64,000 nt of DNA from Neurospora crassa OR74A (GCF_000182925.2 NC_026504.1:5270001-5334000), one strand, 5' to 3'. Numbered from the stretch's first letter, positions 46,780-61,484 are shown. The notes: a model not told the origin generated them from the letters alone. Numbers and translations: made by a program.

Positions 46780-49700
46780 TATAAATACCGGCTATTTAAG
46801 TATTTTGGTCGACGAATAATAGATTTCTAAAAGTCTAAATATATAATTCGATAATTCCGAAACGAAATTATTTAACATTGTCGGCGGCTGTATTATCTTT
46901 ATTAAACGAACTACATTCAACCTCTTTATTAAAGGCGCTATCGACGATTATCCAATTTAATAAACTTTTAAATTAATAGTATAGGTTACTAAAGGACTAG
47001 CCGCTAGGTTACTACTAGGAATATAATAGACCCAGTTAAATTAAGTAATTATTAATTTATTGAAGAATACTATATATATCCTAATTTATAGTAATATAGT
47101 TGTATTAACTAGTTGTACCGCTAAACCAATTCGTTGAAGGGTATTAGCGACGTGTAATATAGTTATTCTACTACACTATAAGCGTTTTATTCCTATAAAC
47201 TTTGTATATATCGCCGACAAATCACCCGCTGGCGTTCTTAAGGAATATATTTTCGAAACTAGGTACCTATATACTCGAAATTACCTCCTCAATCCTAAAA
47301 CCCCTAAATTCGTTAACGTTGTTAATACTATAAATAAACTAATACGAATTTATTATTTCTAACGGATGGGTATAATTAAAGACTTCGATGGTGATGGCTA
47401 TCGAACTATTTCGTATATATAAGTACAAGTATTATTGGCTGTAGTGAAAATTTAATTTAGTAAAGAATTTATATTTACTATTGAATTTAAGGAAATTATA
47501 TTGACCTTCTAAATAACTATTATACCCTAGGAAGTAACCGACGATAAGACCGACGACGTCTATAATTATAAACTAACCGAGGAGGATGCGTTGAAGTTCC
47601 TTCGCGAATTATCGAAACGAAGTCTATTCCTTAGTATAGGTAAAGACGAAGATATTCTAGAGATTGAATCTATTTATAGTATTAAAATATATAATTGCGA
47701 TCCTATATATGTGTAATGTATTAAAGTTCTAATAGATAAATACGATGTATATAATAGGCGTAGTATTATTAAAATAAACGAGGAAGATATGCTTCGCGTC
47801 GATCTTATTGAAAATTGGTATAAATAGAAAGTTATATTTAGGCTATATTAATTTGGAGTTTAAGACCGCTAACTCCTCGACGAAACGCTTGACGGGATAT
47901 ATAGAGATGGTAAATTCGAGTGGATGTATTAAGTAATACTATTCGGCTGCCTATATTTTGTAGTGTAGTATACTGTTGATAGAGTTCGGAAAGGTTGCGT
48001 TGTTATCGACCTCCGACTATTAAACCGTATAACTATTGGTAATTTGTACCTACTATTAACCTAAGATTTAATTATTACTAGAATAAGGGGTAAGAACTTT
48101 ACTAATTATTTCAACGGTTTTGCGTTCTTCTACTAAATTAGCGTTTATCTACTATATTAAGATCGAATAATATTAATTAGCCTAAGGGGTTTGGAATAAT
48201 CTAATATCGTTTTAATAGGTTATAAAAATTTTCTAACCTATATATAACGTTTTATTAATTAAAAGTTATACTCCTATTACGCTTTTATAGCCGGTTATAT
48301 TAATAATATTATAGTATTTAACGATATAGCCGAAGACTATTTGAAGTACTTTGAAATTATTTTGAAGCTCTTTAAGGATATTAACCTCAATATTACACTA
48401 AAAAAATCCTTCATCGCCTACCTATCTATTTGATTACTAGGTTATTGCGTAGACGGCCTAGGTATAGCTACTACGACGGATTGTATTACTACTATATAGA
48501 ATATTTAATAACCGACTAATTTAGTATTATTAGAATATTATATCGGATTAGCTAATTTTCTAAAATAGTTCATCCCTTAGTTCGCTTAAAAAATTAGTCC
48601 CTTAGAGGAAAGGAAAGCTAAGTTTATTGAATCTAGTAAGAAGGATGGTAAGATGCTAGAGAAAAAATCCCTAGTAGTGAGGAAGATATTTACTACCTCT
48701 TTAAGTTTTACGCCTATAGACTTCGAAAAGCAAGTATTCGCCATCCTATAAAATTAATTAATAAAAGAGATAGTAGTCTTCTATTACTACCCGAATCGAA
48801 CTACATTCTTTAAAATCGATATTTCGAAGAGATGGGGCTTTAGTATTATAGTTTTTTATATTGAGGGTAACTATTAGGACGGTAAATCTATTTCTATTTA
48901 TAAAATTTAACTTATCCTCTTTTATAGTAAATGGTTGTCTACTGCCGAAAGGAATTATTGGCCAATAGAATTAGAGACTGCCTACTTTGTATAAGTATAT
49001 TGATCCCTCCGTTAATTAGTTTAGTTATATACCAAACCTATTATTGTATTGACGGACTATTACGCCTTTATTAGTATAATTAAATAGACCAACTTAAATA
49101 CTACTAATTTTATAAAATTAAATTCGAAATTAATCGTCGCTTCTATATACTTATTCCAATTCAACCTCAACGTTCGGCATATCCTAGGAAAAGTTAATAT
49201 CGTACTAGATGCCTTATTTAGATTCCCCAGTGCCGAAATTGAGCCGCATCCGGAAACTAATAAATTGGATAATATTTAGAAAAATACAGCATATATAATA
49301 TACGTCCAAATAGACGACGTTACAAAATCGAAATTCATCGACAACTACAGAAAAGATAGGTACTATACTACGGTAGTACGAAAATTGAAAGAATATAATA
49401 AACGTAGTATAAAATTGGGCTTCAACGCCAATAAGCGGTTCCCCTTCCGGATGAAAGATGGATTGCTATATTATTTCCTCCGTATAGGAAAATTAAGGCT
49501 ATACGTACTTAATAATACCCTATAAAACATCTTTATACTAGCCTACAATAAATACTATTACTTCAGTCCGGTAAGAATAATATAAGAATTCGAAGGACTG
49601 AATTTCCTACGTATAATAAAGACTTTGAGGCAATACGTGAACTATTATTTATAATACTTAAAATCTAAGACCGACCGGAAAGCTACTTCTAAATAGATAA

Positions 49701-50860
49701 AACCTATTAAACCCCAACCGGTACCCTTCTATATAATCTATATAGACTTTATTATAAGACTCCCTAACTAAACGAATTAATTAATAGTCTAAGGTGGGGA
49801 GTACTACAATATATTAATAATTATTATATATAATTTTAATAAAAAGACTATTTTAATTCTAGGTTATATAAATTATATTATAAAATAATAGGTTGAATGC
49901 TTAATAACTATATTCCTATTATACGATTAGGGATTATTCTACGTTTCGATTACCGACCGGGATATAAAATTCCTATCCGCCGTATAGAAGGAGGTATTCT
50001 TTAAGTTTAATACGATGATCGCTTATATTACGGCGTAGAATTTAAAGTCTAATAGATAAGTCGAATAATATAATTAGGAAGTAGAATTGGCTATATGCTA
50101 CTATATTGCAAAAAACCCCAAAATTCCCTAACTAAATATCCTCCTAGCCTTATAGTATAACCTTAATAATAACTTATTAATACTATTAGGCCGTATACCT
50201 AATAAAATTATAATAGGATTTAAATTTAATATAATATTAGATTTATTTAAACCCGACAATAAAACCGATAACCTAGAGGTTATTAGGCAATTATATAATT
50301 GCGAAGTAGTCGAAGCTATCGATTAGGCTGCAATAAAATACAAATTATTATTCGATAAAGGCTACCACCTACTATAATTTACTAAAAGCGATAAAGTTAT
50401 ATTATAATTCTATAAAGGCTACATTCAACCCGGAATTAAATTATAAAAATATACTAATTAATAGGCTAGACTATTTAAAATTAAACGGAAAATCGATAAT
50501 TTCGCATACGAATTCGAACTACCGCTAGTATAGAAAATTTATCCTATTATTTCAATTAACTACTTAAAAGAATATCCCTACAATAAAAATCTATTTTAAT
50601 ATAAGGAATAACCGGGCCAGCGTATTATTATAGAAGGCGATATTAACGATTAGTAGTTATATAAAGTTAAAAAAATTATAGATTGTAAAATATTATAGTA
50701 CGGCGGTAAACTATTAATTAAATATTAGGTAAAATATAAGGGATATAGTATAGAATACAATAAATAGTACTTATAAGGTAGTTTATATATTAATAGTTTA
50801 ATAGAAAACGCTTAGGAATTCGTTTATAATTATAAGCGACTTTATCCTATCTACCCTGAA
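46780..50860 (+). pseudogene. Element B pol: protease, RT, RNase H, integrase, chromodomain
   Basis: The protease motif reads V-Y-I-N-T-G where D-T-G is expected. The RT contains V-I-D-L-R-x-L-N-R-I-T-I and the catalytic box read as Y-I-N-N at 48296-48307 where Y-V-D-D is expected; both Asp codons show the G-to-A change that RIP makes. RNase H ends at a D-A-L-x-R segment near 49205. The integrase shows a zinc-binding-like Y-V-N-x-Y...K-T-D-R stretch near 49630 and Y-I-D-F-I-I-x-L-P near 49740. A chromodomain (L-I-K-Y-x-V-K-Y-K-G-Y) lies near 50720. This order (integrase after RT) is that of Ty3/gypsy chromoviruses. Confidence 0.85.
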
Positions 50861-50929
50861 TTACTCGTATATATAAGTAAATTAGCAACGAATAAAACTA
50901 TAGTAATTAAGGTCGACTGTATCCCTAAA

Positions 50930-53150
50930 TTAAATATTATTATTACTATCCTAATAAAACGTAAATAAAATAAAACGCTACTAACTTCGAACGTAGTGTT
51001 ATTTATAGTACCGGCTGAAACCCTATCGATAACGAAATTTATTAAAAAGTACATCTCTAATATAAAAGCCTTCTTATCCCCGGCTCAACTATTATTACAA
51101 CTATTACCTATTATACTATCGTTCCCTAAACAACTATTATTACTACTACTAACTCCTATACTATTGCCTAATAAATAAGAATTACCGTCGCCAAATAAAC
51201 CTTAAATTAATTTACAAGGAATTCGGTACCCCCTTACTTTACCGCTACTACTAACCCTTATACTACCGCCAAACGAACGTTAGATTAACTTATAGACTAT
51301 TTATTAAATATAATCGTTTATAATAGATATTAATAATAACTAATATAGAGTAATAATTATATATTTAATTAACGTATAAAAATAAGCGGGATTATAGTAG
51401 CTTTAGCTACTATCGAAGAAACGAACCGGTAAACCCTAAACCGAACGGGCTGATAATAATTTATTACTTACTATTTAAAAAATTATCTTTAATTACCTAC
51501 CTACGGGGGAGATAGTTATAATAATAGATATACTTATAAACTACGGTATTTATAAACGGATATTTAATAATAATTATTATAACTATAATTGTAATACACT
51601 TAAAGTTATTACGATTATTAGAGGTATTAATTTGTAAAAAGGGATTAACAACGCAATTATCCAAAATAGTACTAAACTATTGAACTATATTATTATTAAA
51701 GTAGCTTACTTTACAATACTCGTATTAAATTACAATATAATAGAATAACTTAGTAATTTAGAAACCGCTAATTTAATATTAATAATTAAGGTTAATTAGT
51801 ATTATACTTACAACGGTAATAAGTTTATTATCTTAATATATTAGGATAACAATATAGTACCTCCGGTATAATATAAAATAAAAGAAATATTCGATTTTAT
51901 TATTAATAAGGCTATCTATATATTTAATATAAATAAACTAGTAAATATATAGACTATCGCCCGTAAATAATTGAAATTAAAAGTATATAGTATTATAACT
52001 GTTTATTTAAAGAATATAGGGTTAATCGATATATAATACACAACTATTATTAAAGCGCACTATAACTAGTAATTCGCCTACCCTAAAGGTCCGGCCGATC
52101 TAACGAATTCGAACGCTCCCAATCCACCCGAACTAGCCGCCCCCGCCCCTACCCCGACCGTTATAGAGCAAATCGCCCTTATACTAACTATTAAAGAACT
52201 TAAAGTCCCTACAACCCTTAATTTTATTAAATAAATTACAATTAGTACTATTTAACCAATAACTGCTATTTAACCAATAGCCGCCATTTAACTAATAGCC
52301 TTAAACAACATCGCTAATCTAGTAGTAACCAAACGTATAACCAATACGATCAATAATAGCCTAGCTAAAAGATGGAAATTTCGAGATATACTTTAGGCCG
52401 AATTAGACGAATTCCAATATATTTACTACAAATTATATAAAGAATAAGAAAGATAATATAAAATCTTAGAAAATTAATACAATAATTACCATAAATTGAA
52501 TAACGACTATATTAACTTACGCAACGAATATAATAATCTCTAATATAAATTCGAATATACAATTAGGGAGTTCGAATAAATTATAAATAAAATAAAAAAT
52601 ATAACCTACTACTCTAAAAAAGTACTTAAAATTATTAGGAATCTGCCTAAGGACGAGGCCGCGGACGTATTTAATTACTAGAATAATATTAATACAACTA
52701 TTAATCGAAGATTCAAACCCGGTATAGCAACCGATCCTTTATTTAAAATATAGTATATAACTCAAATCGTATAGGACAATTTAATATTCAACAATACTAC
52801 TAAAATAATAGGTTTACCCGACGGTAATAAATACCCGTACATTATAAAAATACAGGCCGGGCAACGATACGCCTTCGTAAAATCTAGACTTTAGATAGGC
52901 TTCAAGAAATAGATTATTAAATCCGTAACGCCTATTACTAAACCGACTACCGCCTAAATACTTATTGCTTAAGTACTTATCGCTAAACTAACCGTCCTAA
53001 AACCTATTAAAATCCACTCCTCAAATAGCTAGAATATAACGACGGATAATAACTAAAAATATACTAAAAGCAATTATTATAAAACACTACGTAAATTATT
53101 CTATCCCAAAGGATAATAATAGCACGGCTTTTAATTATAAAATCGTTAAT
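50930..53150 (+). pseudogene. Coding-like region after the element B chromodomain, partly coiled coil
   Basis: Translation in plus frames gives a Pro/Ala-rich segment near 52115-52165, then from about 52380 to 52620 a strongly charged, helical-looking stretch (repeated Tyr/Lys/Glu/Asn with leucine spacing) that resembles a coiled coil, and a further Lys/Thr-rich part to about 53100. Stops are of the RIP type. I do not recognise it. It could be an additional gene of element B or the relic of another insertion. Confidence 0.4.
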
Positions 53151-53547
53151 TATTTTTTCTTTTTCTTTTATTTTTAGATAATACTATTCGTCAATAGCTT
53201 TTCTATAAAGGATAACTATTATCCGGAATAACGATATTCGAATATTATAATAAATATAATTTTATTTCTTCCTATTTTCCTTTTTAATAAGTATAATCTT
53301 TTATATACGAACTTTCCTTCCTTATTTTAGGGCTTTTATCTATAAGCTACTATACTTAACATTATTATTAAGCAAATTAAAAGGGCATCATCAACCGATA
53401 ATTGTATAGAATATAGAATAATACAAATAATTTTCCCTTTTTACTCTACGCCGCAAATTCCAATTATCCTTCTTACGGTTATACTAAGACCACCCACCTT
53501 CATATATTTATAAATGATCGGGACGATTATTATTATAGAGGGGGCAT

Positions 53548-53745
53548 TGTAAGAGGAGTAGTCGGATGGCAGTTAGGACGACTATTAAACCGGTAGGCAA
53601 GCCTAATAGGGCATCCAACTACCTGCACAGCACAGAGGTATAAAACCCGATGCTACGAACCTCTACGTAGCAGTTAAATTTCAGACCAGACAATAGAATT
53701 AGATCATTTGAAGACCATTGCATCCATCGCGCCGTTCGTCTTACA
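53548..53745 (+). repeat. Right LTR of element B
   Basis: 198 bp. Its inner (left) half is RIP-mutated relative to the left copy, for example ACTATTAAACC against ACTGTCAGACC, while the outer half is cleaner than the left copy. Followed directly by the GCTTG duplication. Confidence 0.95.
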
Positions 53746-54179
53746 GCTTGTAATATTACCCCCTTCTAAAATAAAGTTCCTTCCTAGAAAAATTTATTAT
53801 TATTAATAAAGTGGACCTTCCCGAGCTTCCCGTAGTTGTGTCCAATTAAATGCTAGTAAAATTTCTTACTAAGACGGGAAGGTGCTTAGTGCCCGCCGGT
53901 GCTTCAATTCCCGCTTAGGGGTAGATTACTAGCTAAAATATTACTAAATCCGACCTTCTTACTATAAGAGCTATTATTACCCTTAACAATCTATTTGTAC
54001 GCTAGAAACTAGCTTAATCGTCGTATATAGAGAACCTTAATAATTCCTACTATTATTAGTCCTATTAGGGGTACTATAGGGATATTTATAGTATAGCGGT
54101 TTGCGGGGACGCCCGTAGTTATTATTGGTATAAATTTAGAGAGTTCGTGCGTTTAACTCCCTATTTGTACCTTCTTTTT

Positions 54180-57100
54180 TCTTTAAACATTTAATTATTA
54201 TATTACTAACGTTCTTAGATCCCTTTCATCTTCCAATTTTTTAGTATTAATTACGTATGGGCTATTCCAGGGAAATAAGAAATATAAGACTACTATAAAA
54301 TATACTATTTCTTAGTACTATTAACGGTTACTTTGTAAAAGGGTGTACTATAAGGTATTCGATTAAGGTACACAGAATAAATCGAATTGAACTCCTTTCT
54401 TTTTACTATTATTTAGTTTTATACTTCCTCTTGCGTACCGGTTGTCTCCTATTCGTACCATTAATAGAAATATTATTTATTATTTAGTTTCGCACTTCTT
54501 CTTACTTATTTATTATTTGCCGTTAGAGCCGCCGTAGCGGGGACGGTATTGTAAATCTTATCCTCCGAGAGTGTCCTTATCTTTTACTATATTTTCTAAC
54601 CCTTCTTAAAATTCGGGTATAGAGGACCGAATTCTAGGTATTAATTGTGAAGTTCCTATACCAACTCTTAATAGTTATCGAAGTTCTTAGCTAGTTACTA
54701 GTCTAGTAGATAATATAATTACTTTATTAAATACTTCTAAGAACTATTAATCTTCTAGTAGTCTAATAATTCTTCGAACTCCCAACGTCTATCTTCCTCG
54801 AAATCGTTTATCCTAATAACAACTATACCTTTATTTATTTTAACATCTATTATTAACTCTCTTTAGCTAGGGAATCCTTTAATATAAGGTTTAACCCAAG
54901 ATACATTAATAATGTAAGTAACTTTTATATTCTAGGGCAAAGCCAGCTCTACTATATACGAGCTAGCCTTTATAACGCAGAAAGGTCCTTCAAACTAGGG
55001 TGCCAGTTTATTATACGGTTGTCCTATAGTATAGTTACTTATATTAAGTATTACTTCGTTACTAACTTTATATTTAAGTATATTTATGTACTTCTTATTT
55101 ATTATTGCTTTATACTATTCTTAAACTTATAGGGAGGATGTTTTAACAAAGTCCCAAACTTCTTTAAAGTATACTACTAATTAATTAGCATTAAAAATTT
55201 ACTTTCGTTATATATCTATAACGTTAAGGGGTAAGGGTATAGTCGGTTCCGTACCTATACAAAAATAAAAATTATAATTAATAAAGAATAGGGTAACGCC
55301 TATTAATACCGATTTAAGGTTATTTCTTTAGAATTCGGCGAAAGGTAGCTAATTAACCTAATCGTCCTATATCTAATTAATAAAAGTACATAAATATTAC
55401 TCTATTTTAGCGTTAATCCTCTTAATTTAACCGTTCGTTTCCTTATAATATAAGGTTGAGAGTTTTAATTTAATACCTAATCTTTATAATAAATGCTTTT
55501 AGAAGGCTAATACGAATTAAATTCCCCTATTAAATATAATAGTATCCGGGAAGCTATAGAACATATAAATACAATCGATAAACTTCTCTACTAACTCCTC
55601 CGTAAATAATCCTTCTACCGGAATAAAATACCGCATTTTTATAAGCCTATTTACTACTACTAGTACATACTCGTATTTAACGCCCCTACCCACTTTTTTT
55701 AATTTAGGGAATAGAATTACATAGTCAATAGAGATGTTTCGCTAAAGAGTATAAAGGATTAGTAATAACTTTAGGAATCCTACCGGCAATATTTTAGTAG
55801 CCTTAATTTTACTATAGGGAATATATACCCTATAGTAAGTATTTACCGCAATAATTATTCCCAATTAGAAATACCAGTATATTAGTACTATTATCTTATC
55901 TTTACCCGGGTATCCTCCCTATACTAATAAATAAATACAGTAAATCAACTCCAACTAGACCTTCTCGTTATTTAGCGGAATAATTAGCTTATCGCAAAAT
56001 ATTACCCTATTATTAATTATATAATATTCGGCAAAGGGAATCTTTAACTTTTTTTTAAAGTGCTTTAACTAAGTAGTCCTAAATCGAATAATATTATAAA
56101 TATCGCCTATTATTAAGGAGTTAGTATATACCCGGTCCACTAAGTTATCTATATAAATACCCAATTTATTATTATCCTTTACAAGGCTATCTTTTAATAT
56201 ATAAATTACTAGAAGTGCCCCTTCGTCGGATATTACATTTATTATAAAGTTATTACCTTTAATATCTATTAGGTAGTTGTTTTTAAAGGAGTTTTTATTA
56301 AAGCGGTCGGGATTTATAAATAATTTCTTCCTAATTTTTAATCTATTATCTATTTCGTCCCTAAGAATATATTCAGGTTTGCGGCTAAGGGCATCAGGCT
56401 TTACGTTCATTAATCCTAAACAATACTTAATTATAAAGTTAAACCGTAATAGGAATTCTAACTATCTTATATACTTAAGCGTAAGCTTCTTCGTAGTATC
56501 GAAGGTTTTTAAATTTTTATAATTTATAATAATCTCGAAGGGTTATATAGCTCCTTCTAATTCTAGTCTCTACTCCTTTAGCGCTTTAATAATTATTAAT
56601 AGTTCTTTATTATATATATTATAATTATACTCTACTATAGAGTATTTTGTAGAGAAGTAAGCGACGGGATATAGCTCGCCGTTATATATTTAGGAGAGCG
56701 TACCCTCTAATAACTAGTTTAAAGCATTAATTTCGATAATTATAGGCTTCTCCTAATCGTAGATCTTTAATACTAGTATAAATGTGAACGTTGTCTTTAG
56801 GGCTTTAAAAGTAATATTATATTCTTTTTCCCACTTCCAGTCGACTGTCTTCTTTATAAGTTCATATAGTAGTTTCGCTATATAGGAGAAGCCAGCGATA
56901 AACCTTCTATAGAAGTTCGTAAATCCTAGGAAACGCTATAGTTGGCGCTTATTCGTTAGTACTTCCTAATAGGTAACAGCTTTTACTTTCTTAGGATTTA
57001 TTTTAATACCTCCTAGAGTAATAATTAGGCTTAGGTATTTAATTCTTTATATATAGAATTTATATTTATTAATATTAATTTGAAGCCCCGTATTAATTAA

Positions 57101-59000
57101 TTACTAGAGTACTTCCCGTATATACTTAACGTATTCTTTATAAGTCTCTAAGAAAATAAGTATATTATTAAAGTAAATAGTTATATAAATATTAAAGATA
57201 TTGTATAATACATTATTAATAAAGTTTTAAAAAGAGGCCGGTGTTTCCAATAACCCGAATAGATATACTAATAATTCGTAGAGGCTAAACCTTATAATAA
57301 ATACTATTAATTATTCGTATCCCTCTACTATATATAGTTAATTAAAGGCCGCAATAATATTAACCTTCGTAAACTACCTTGCTTTATAAATAGTATTAAG
57401 TATCTCCTTAATTAATAATAGTAGGTACTTATTTTTTAGGGAAATATTATTAATACCTCTATAATTAATATAGATTCTTACACCGCCGCCTAACTTTCTT
57501 ACCAATAGTATAAGGGAGGCAACATCCGAGGTCGAGGGCCGGATAAATCCCTTTACTAAATTGTTATTTAATTATTATTTAATAATTTTCAATTCTTAAG
57601 GAAATATAGGTCTCGCTCTAAAGTAGGGTAATAACTCTATTCCAAGTTTTAATTCGATTTTATAATCGTATAAATAATATTCTAGGATCACCTTAATATC
57701 TATAGGGTTTACAATATAGGATAAATCCTTATACTTGTTTAGGAAATAGGCTTTTATTTATTCTATTATATATTTTAATTTAATTAACTTCTCTATAAAC
57801 TTCTAAACGTCTTCCTCCGTAATACCGTAGATTCTATCGATTTCGGTTAATAGTATAAATTTCCTATTTTTAGAGAGAAGCGGCGTCTCTTCTATTCCTA
57901 ATTTATAGATGCAGTTAATAAAATCTTTAGCCTCCTCTTTTAGTTGGAGGGATTGTTTACTAGTATTTTCTCCTGCAACTTCTTTTTTATAGAGGTTAAT
58001 AAAATCGTATACCTTAGTATTTTTAAAGTATTATTTATAGGGTTCTCCCTTACCTTATATAATATCCTTCTAAGTTTTTTCTAATAAAGCTAGTATTAAA
58101 ACGGGCTCCTTCTTCTCCTTCTAGGCTTCCTAGAATTTTACTTATATAATAGAATTTATTTAGGTCTTCTATAGCCTTATATTAAATATAAAGGTCCTTG
58201 TATTAACGATTTTAAAGTCCAATAAATCTAACGCCGCTATATAAACTATAGGTTTAAAAGGTTTAAATATAGTACATCTAACTCTCTCTAATTAAAGTAT
58301 AGTCTAGACCCTCTATCCGCCGACGATTTTGATTCGCATCCTTATTTTCTTTAATGTTGGCTTCCTTTTTAGTTTAAATAGTTCTTCGAATTTACTTATG
58401 TAGTTTAATAGTAATAGGGCTTTTAATATTACAATTTAATTTCCCTTAGGGGCTTTTATAATATTAATTGCCCAATTAGAAAGGCCCTCGTCCTCCTCAT
58501 TTTCCTCTAGTCCCCCCTTAAATTCATCCTTAGAATTATAATATTCGTCTTCGAATTCTTCTATCCCTTAGGTATCCTCTAGAAATACTACTACCTCTAG
58601 GGGTTAATTAATATATATTCCTATATATCCAACGTTTTAAATAACTTTATTAGCTACCTAATTGATATTTGGGTTATAGAATTGCAACTATAGCTATCCT
58701 AAAATAATCGGGTAATTTATTACTAAGTTAGTTATAAAGAAGCGAATAACTTCTTTGTAATTATTAATATATATAGTAATTTCAATATATTGGTTTACCT
58801 ATTCCTTAAAAATACTATTTACTAAATATAATAGTCTTAATTTCTCTAATATTTTAAATTCTAAGTATACCTTCTCTACGAATAAGCAATTTATAAAGGC
58901 TTTACTTAAATATCCGGAGTCGATAAGTAATACGTATTCCTCTTTATTACTACGCTAGGGATACTAAATATATATAGAAAGGAGGGTTGTATTCTATTTA
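54180..59000 (-). pseudogene. Element A pol: protease, RT, RNase H, integrase, chromodomain
   Basis: Read on the minus strand. The protease motif L-I-D-S-G at 58913-58921 survives intact. The RT catalytic box reads Y-F-N-N at 57164-57175 where Y-L-D-D is expected, followed by I-L-I-F as usual. RNase H ends at N-V-K-P-D-A-L-S-R-K-P-E-Y (about 56370-56410), the typical link between RNase H and integrase, and this piece belongs to a 113-codon stop-free remnant (56069-56410). A chromodomain-like C-terminus (Y-L-I-K ... E-L-V ... E-L-H-N) lies near 54600-54750. The two Asp-to-Asn changes and many stops mean no activity. Confidence 0.85.
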
Positions 59001-59340
59001 TAGAGTTCTAAATTACTTAATTTAAATAATTCTATCCTCTAATAGCTAATAGTATAAATATTAAATTTATTTATCCCTACCCTTCCTTTTCATATCCCTA
59101 AATACTCTAGAGCGCGATTTAACCCTAGGGTTTTCTATTTCCCTACTAGGTAAGAGCCGCGGTTATAGCGGCTACCGGGGTTTAAACTAGAATTATTAGA
59201 ATTACTAATACTGGGTTGGCCGTACTTATTATAGTATAATTAGTAACTAATACGCCGGTATTAGTTCTTTAGTGCATAGTAATACTTAAATTTGAATAGT
59301 TAGGTTACTTGCTTTGGGTACTATAATTAGTATTACTTCT

Positions 59341-61200
59341 ATAATCCTTAACTAGGTACCGTCCTTTACCGCAATTTATATAATTGCCCTTATTATAGCA
59401 CTTTTAAAGGATATTTCTATAAATTTTTATAAACTTCGCACAATTAATATCTATAGCGTCGGGATCTTTCTATCTATTATTATTACTATAACTGCTACTA
59501 TTTCTACTACCGTTACTATTATTACTATTACCGCCGCTACCTATAATAGCTTAAATAGTATTATTATATAGTAACGCCCTAGTATACGCTTTGGTAATAT
59601 TATGGAAAAGGGCCGACTATCCTTTCTAATCGTTACATTCTAATTGGATAGAGTAGTATAAGATTGAGTTGGCTAAGGACTTAGATACCTTCTAATACAA
59701 TAAACGAACCTTAGTAACCGCATTATAATTGTAGTAGTTTACTAAAGAAACGAATCTAACTTCGAAGTCTTTATAGTTCGAATATTTCCTAGCCTGTTTG
59801 AAGTTCAGCAGTTCCTTCTCTACAACGGCTACTAAATCTCCCTACTTATACTATTTGTTTAAATATATTAAGAATTCCTCACCCGTCTGCTACTTCTAGT
59901 AGATTAAATAGTACGGGTTATTTAAAATAAATTAATAATATTCGTTAATATTAACTTTAACCTCGCTACTAAGGTAAACTATAGTGTAAAGAAGTTTGAA
60001 TAATTTATTAGGGAATTTATATCTATTTATTAATTAGCAATTACAAATAGCCGAATTCTAAACGCTATAAGCGTTGTAGCACTTAATTATATCTATCTCC
60101 TTGCTGTTAAAGTATTTGGGATCTTTATAAAGTGCTTTACAATAGTAATTACTTAAAGGGATAAGTTGGGGGATGCTACTAGGACCTCTACCGCCAAGGC
60201 CTCCTCCACCGGGAAATCCTCTACTTCTAGGTCCGCCGCCTATATTAGGGAAATTTACACCCGATTTTCTAGGGCTACTATTATTAGGACTACCGCCTAT
60301 ACTACTGGAATTAAAGCTAGTTCCTTTGCCCGATCCTCTAAGGCCGCTATCGCTAGGACCGCCGCCTATATTACCGGGGCTAAAGCTAATTCCTATACCT
60401 GATCCTCTAAAGCCGTTAGTAATACTACTTATATTATACGGGACCTCTTCTACGTTATCTTCGACCGTAGCTTAGAACCTAGCTATATTCTTTACTTCAA
60501 TTTCCTTTAGGTTGCTCTTAATAATAAAAATAGTTTCCTTTATAAGGCGAAGGTCTTTTCGGAAAGTATTATTCTCCTTTTATACTTTAATTAACTTTTC
60601 TTATACAATTTTTATTGCGATACGGACGTTATTATACTCCTTCCTAGCCTCGTTAAATATAGTATTAACCGTATTTAATAAATCGAAGATAGTTTAATAA
60701 TTAATTTCCTTACCCTTAATAATTTTAATTATATTACTCTCGTAAACTGCCTTCTCCCTCTCGGCCGTAGTTAATTTATACTCTAGGGAAGTATTGTCTT
60801 TAAGAATTTAGTTATATTAGTTTTAGAGAACCTTCAATTGGTCTATAAACTATTTCTTAATATTTTTAAATTTATTGATATAGCCGTTAATAACTCTTAT
60901 TTCTTAACCGGTCTTTTTAATGTAAATTTTAGTATTACACGCGTAGTCTCTAAACTTTTCTTACTCGGCCATAATATTTTCGTTAAATAGTTTAATCTTT
61001 TTATTAAAGTAATATAAGAGCTTTATAACCTCCTTATATCCCCTAACTTATTTTGTAAAGTTAGGTAAAACCCGGAGGCTAATATTAGAATTATTATTAT
61101 AAATTATAAGTAACGTATTAAATCCTTTAAATAAGGAAGGGAATATTGTAGCGAGGTCGATTTAACTACTTTAATTTTAATTATTAGATATTTTATTTAT
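59341..61200 (-). pseudogene. Element A gag with decayed zinc knuckle
   Basis: On the minus strand, 59341-59400 encodes the CCHC-knuckle spacing x2-x4-x4, but three of the four ligands read Tyr (Cys to Tyr and His to Tyr, both RIP-type changes), with one Cys kept. Upstream, about 60480-60960, the frame is rich in Lys/Glu/Leu and resembles a coiled coil, fitting a capsid-type gag. A Gly/Pro-rich repeat near 60166-60475 lies between them; the open frames on the plus strand there are shadows. Confidence 0.7.
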
Positions 61201-61484
61201 ATAACGATTGGATTAATAGTTTGTTAATAACTAAAGTGGAAAAAGAAATATTCTTTACTATATTACGTAGTACAATAAATACGCCCTTATTATTCTAAGT
61301 GCTTGTTTATTATTTTGGGCCGATAATGTCGCTATTGTTAGAGTCTCCGACTTACTATTAACGATTATACAATTCGCTAAAGAGTGAATTTCGCGAGAAC
61401 TACCTTACTATATTAGCCTCTATTAAGTTTGGTTCAATTGAAATTACTTATTGCGTTTTAACGCGAAGGTTAGGTATAATAAAG

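Larger units (their letters stand above)
42546..53745 (+). mobile_element. LTR chromovirus B (Ty3/gypsy type), 11.2 kb, nested in element A
   Basis: Two 198-bp LTRs (TGTRAG ... TTACA) enclose about 10.8 kb. A polypurine tract (AGAGGGGG near 53537-53544) precedes the right LTR, so plus is the coding strand. Order: gag-like frame from an ATG at about 42938; protease (D-T-G read as N-T-G near 46785); reverse transcriptase about 47.95-48.7 kb; RNase H ending in a D-A-L-x-R motif near 49200; integrase with zinc-binding and core segments about 49.4-50.5 kb; chromodomain about 50.69-50.86 kb; then more than 2 kb of further coding-like sequence. The length exceeds the usual 5-8 kb of this group. RIP stops occur throughout. 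Confidence 0.9.

Noticed and set aside
60166-60475. Plus-strand Pro/Leu-rich and Thr/Ser-rich frames within the island
   Set aside because: They are shadows of the minus-strand gag region of element A.
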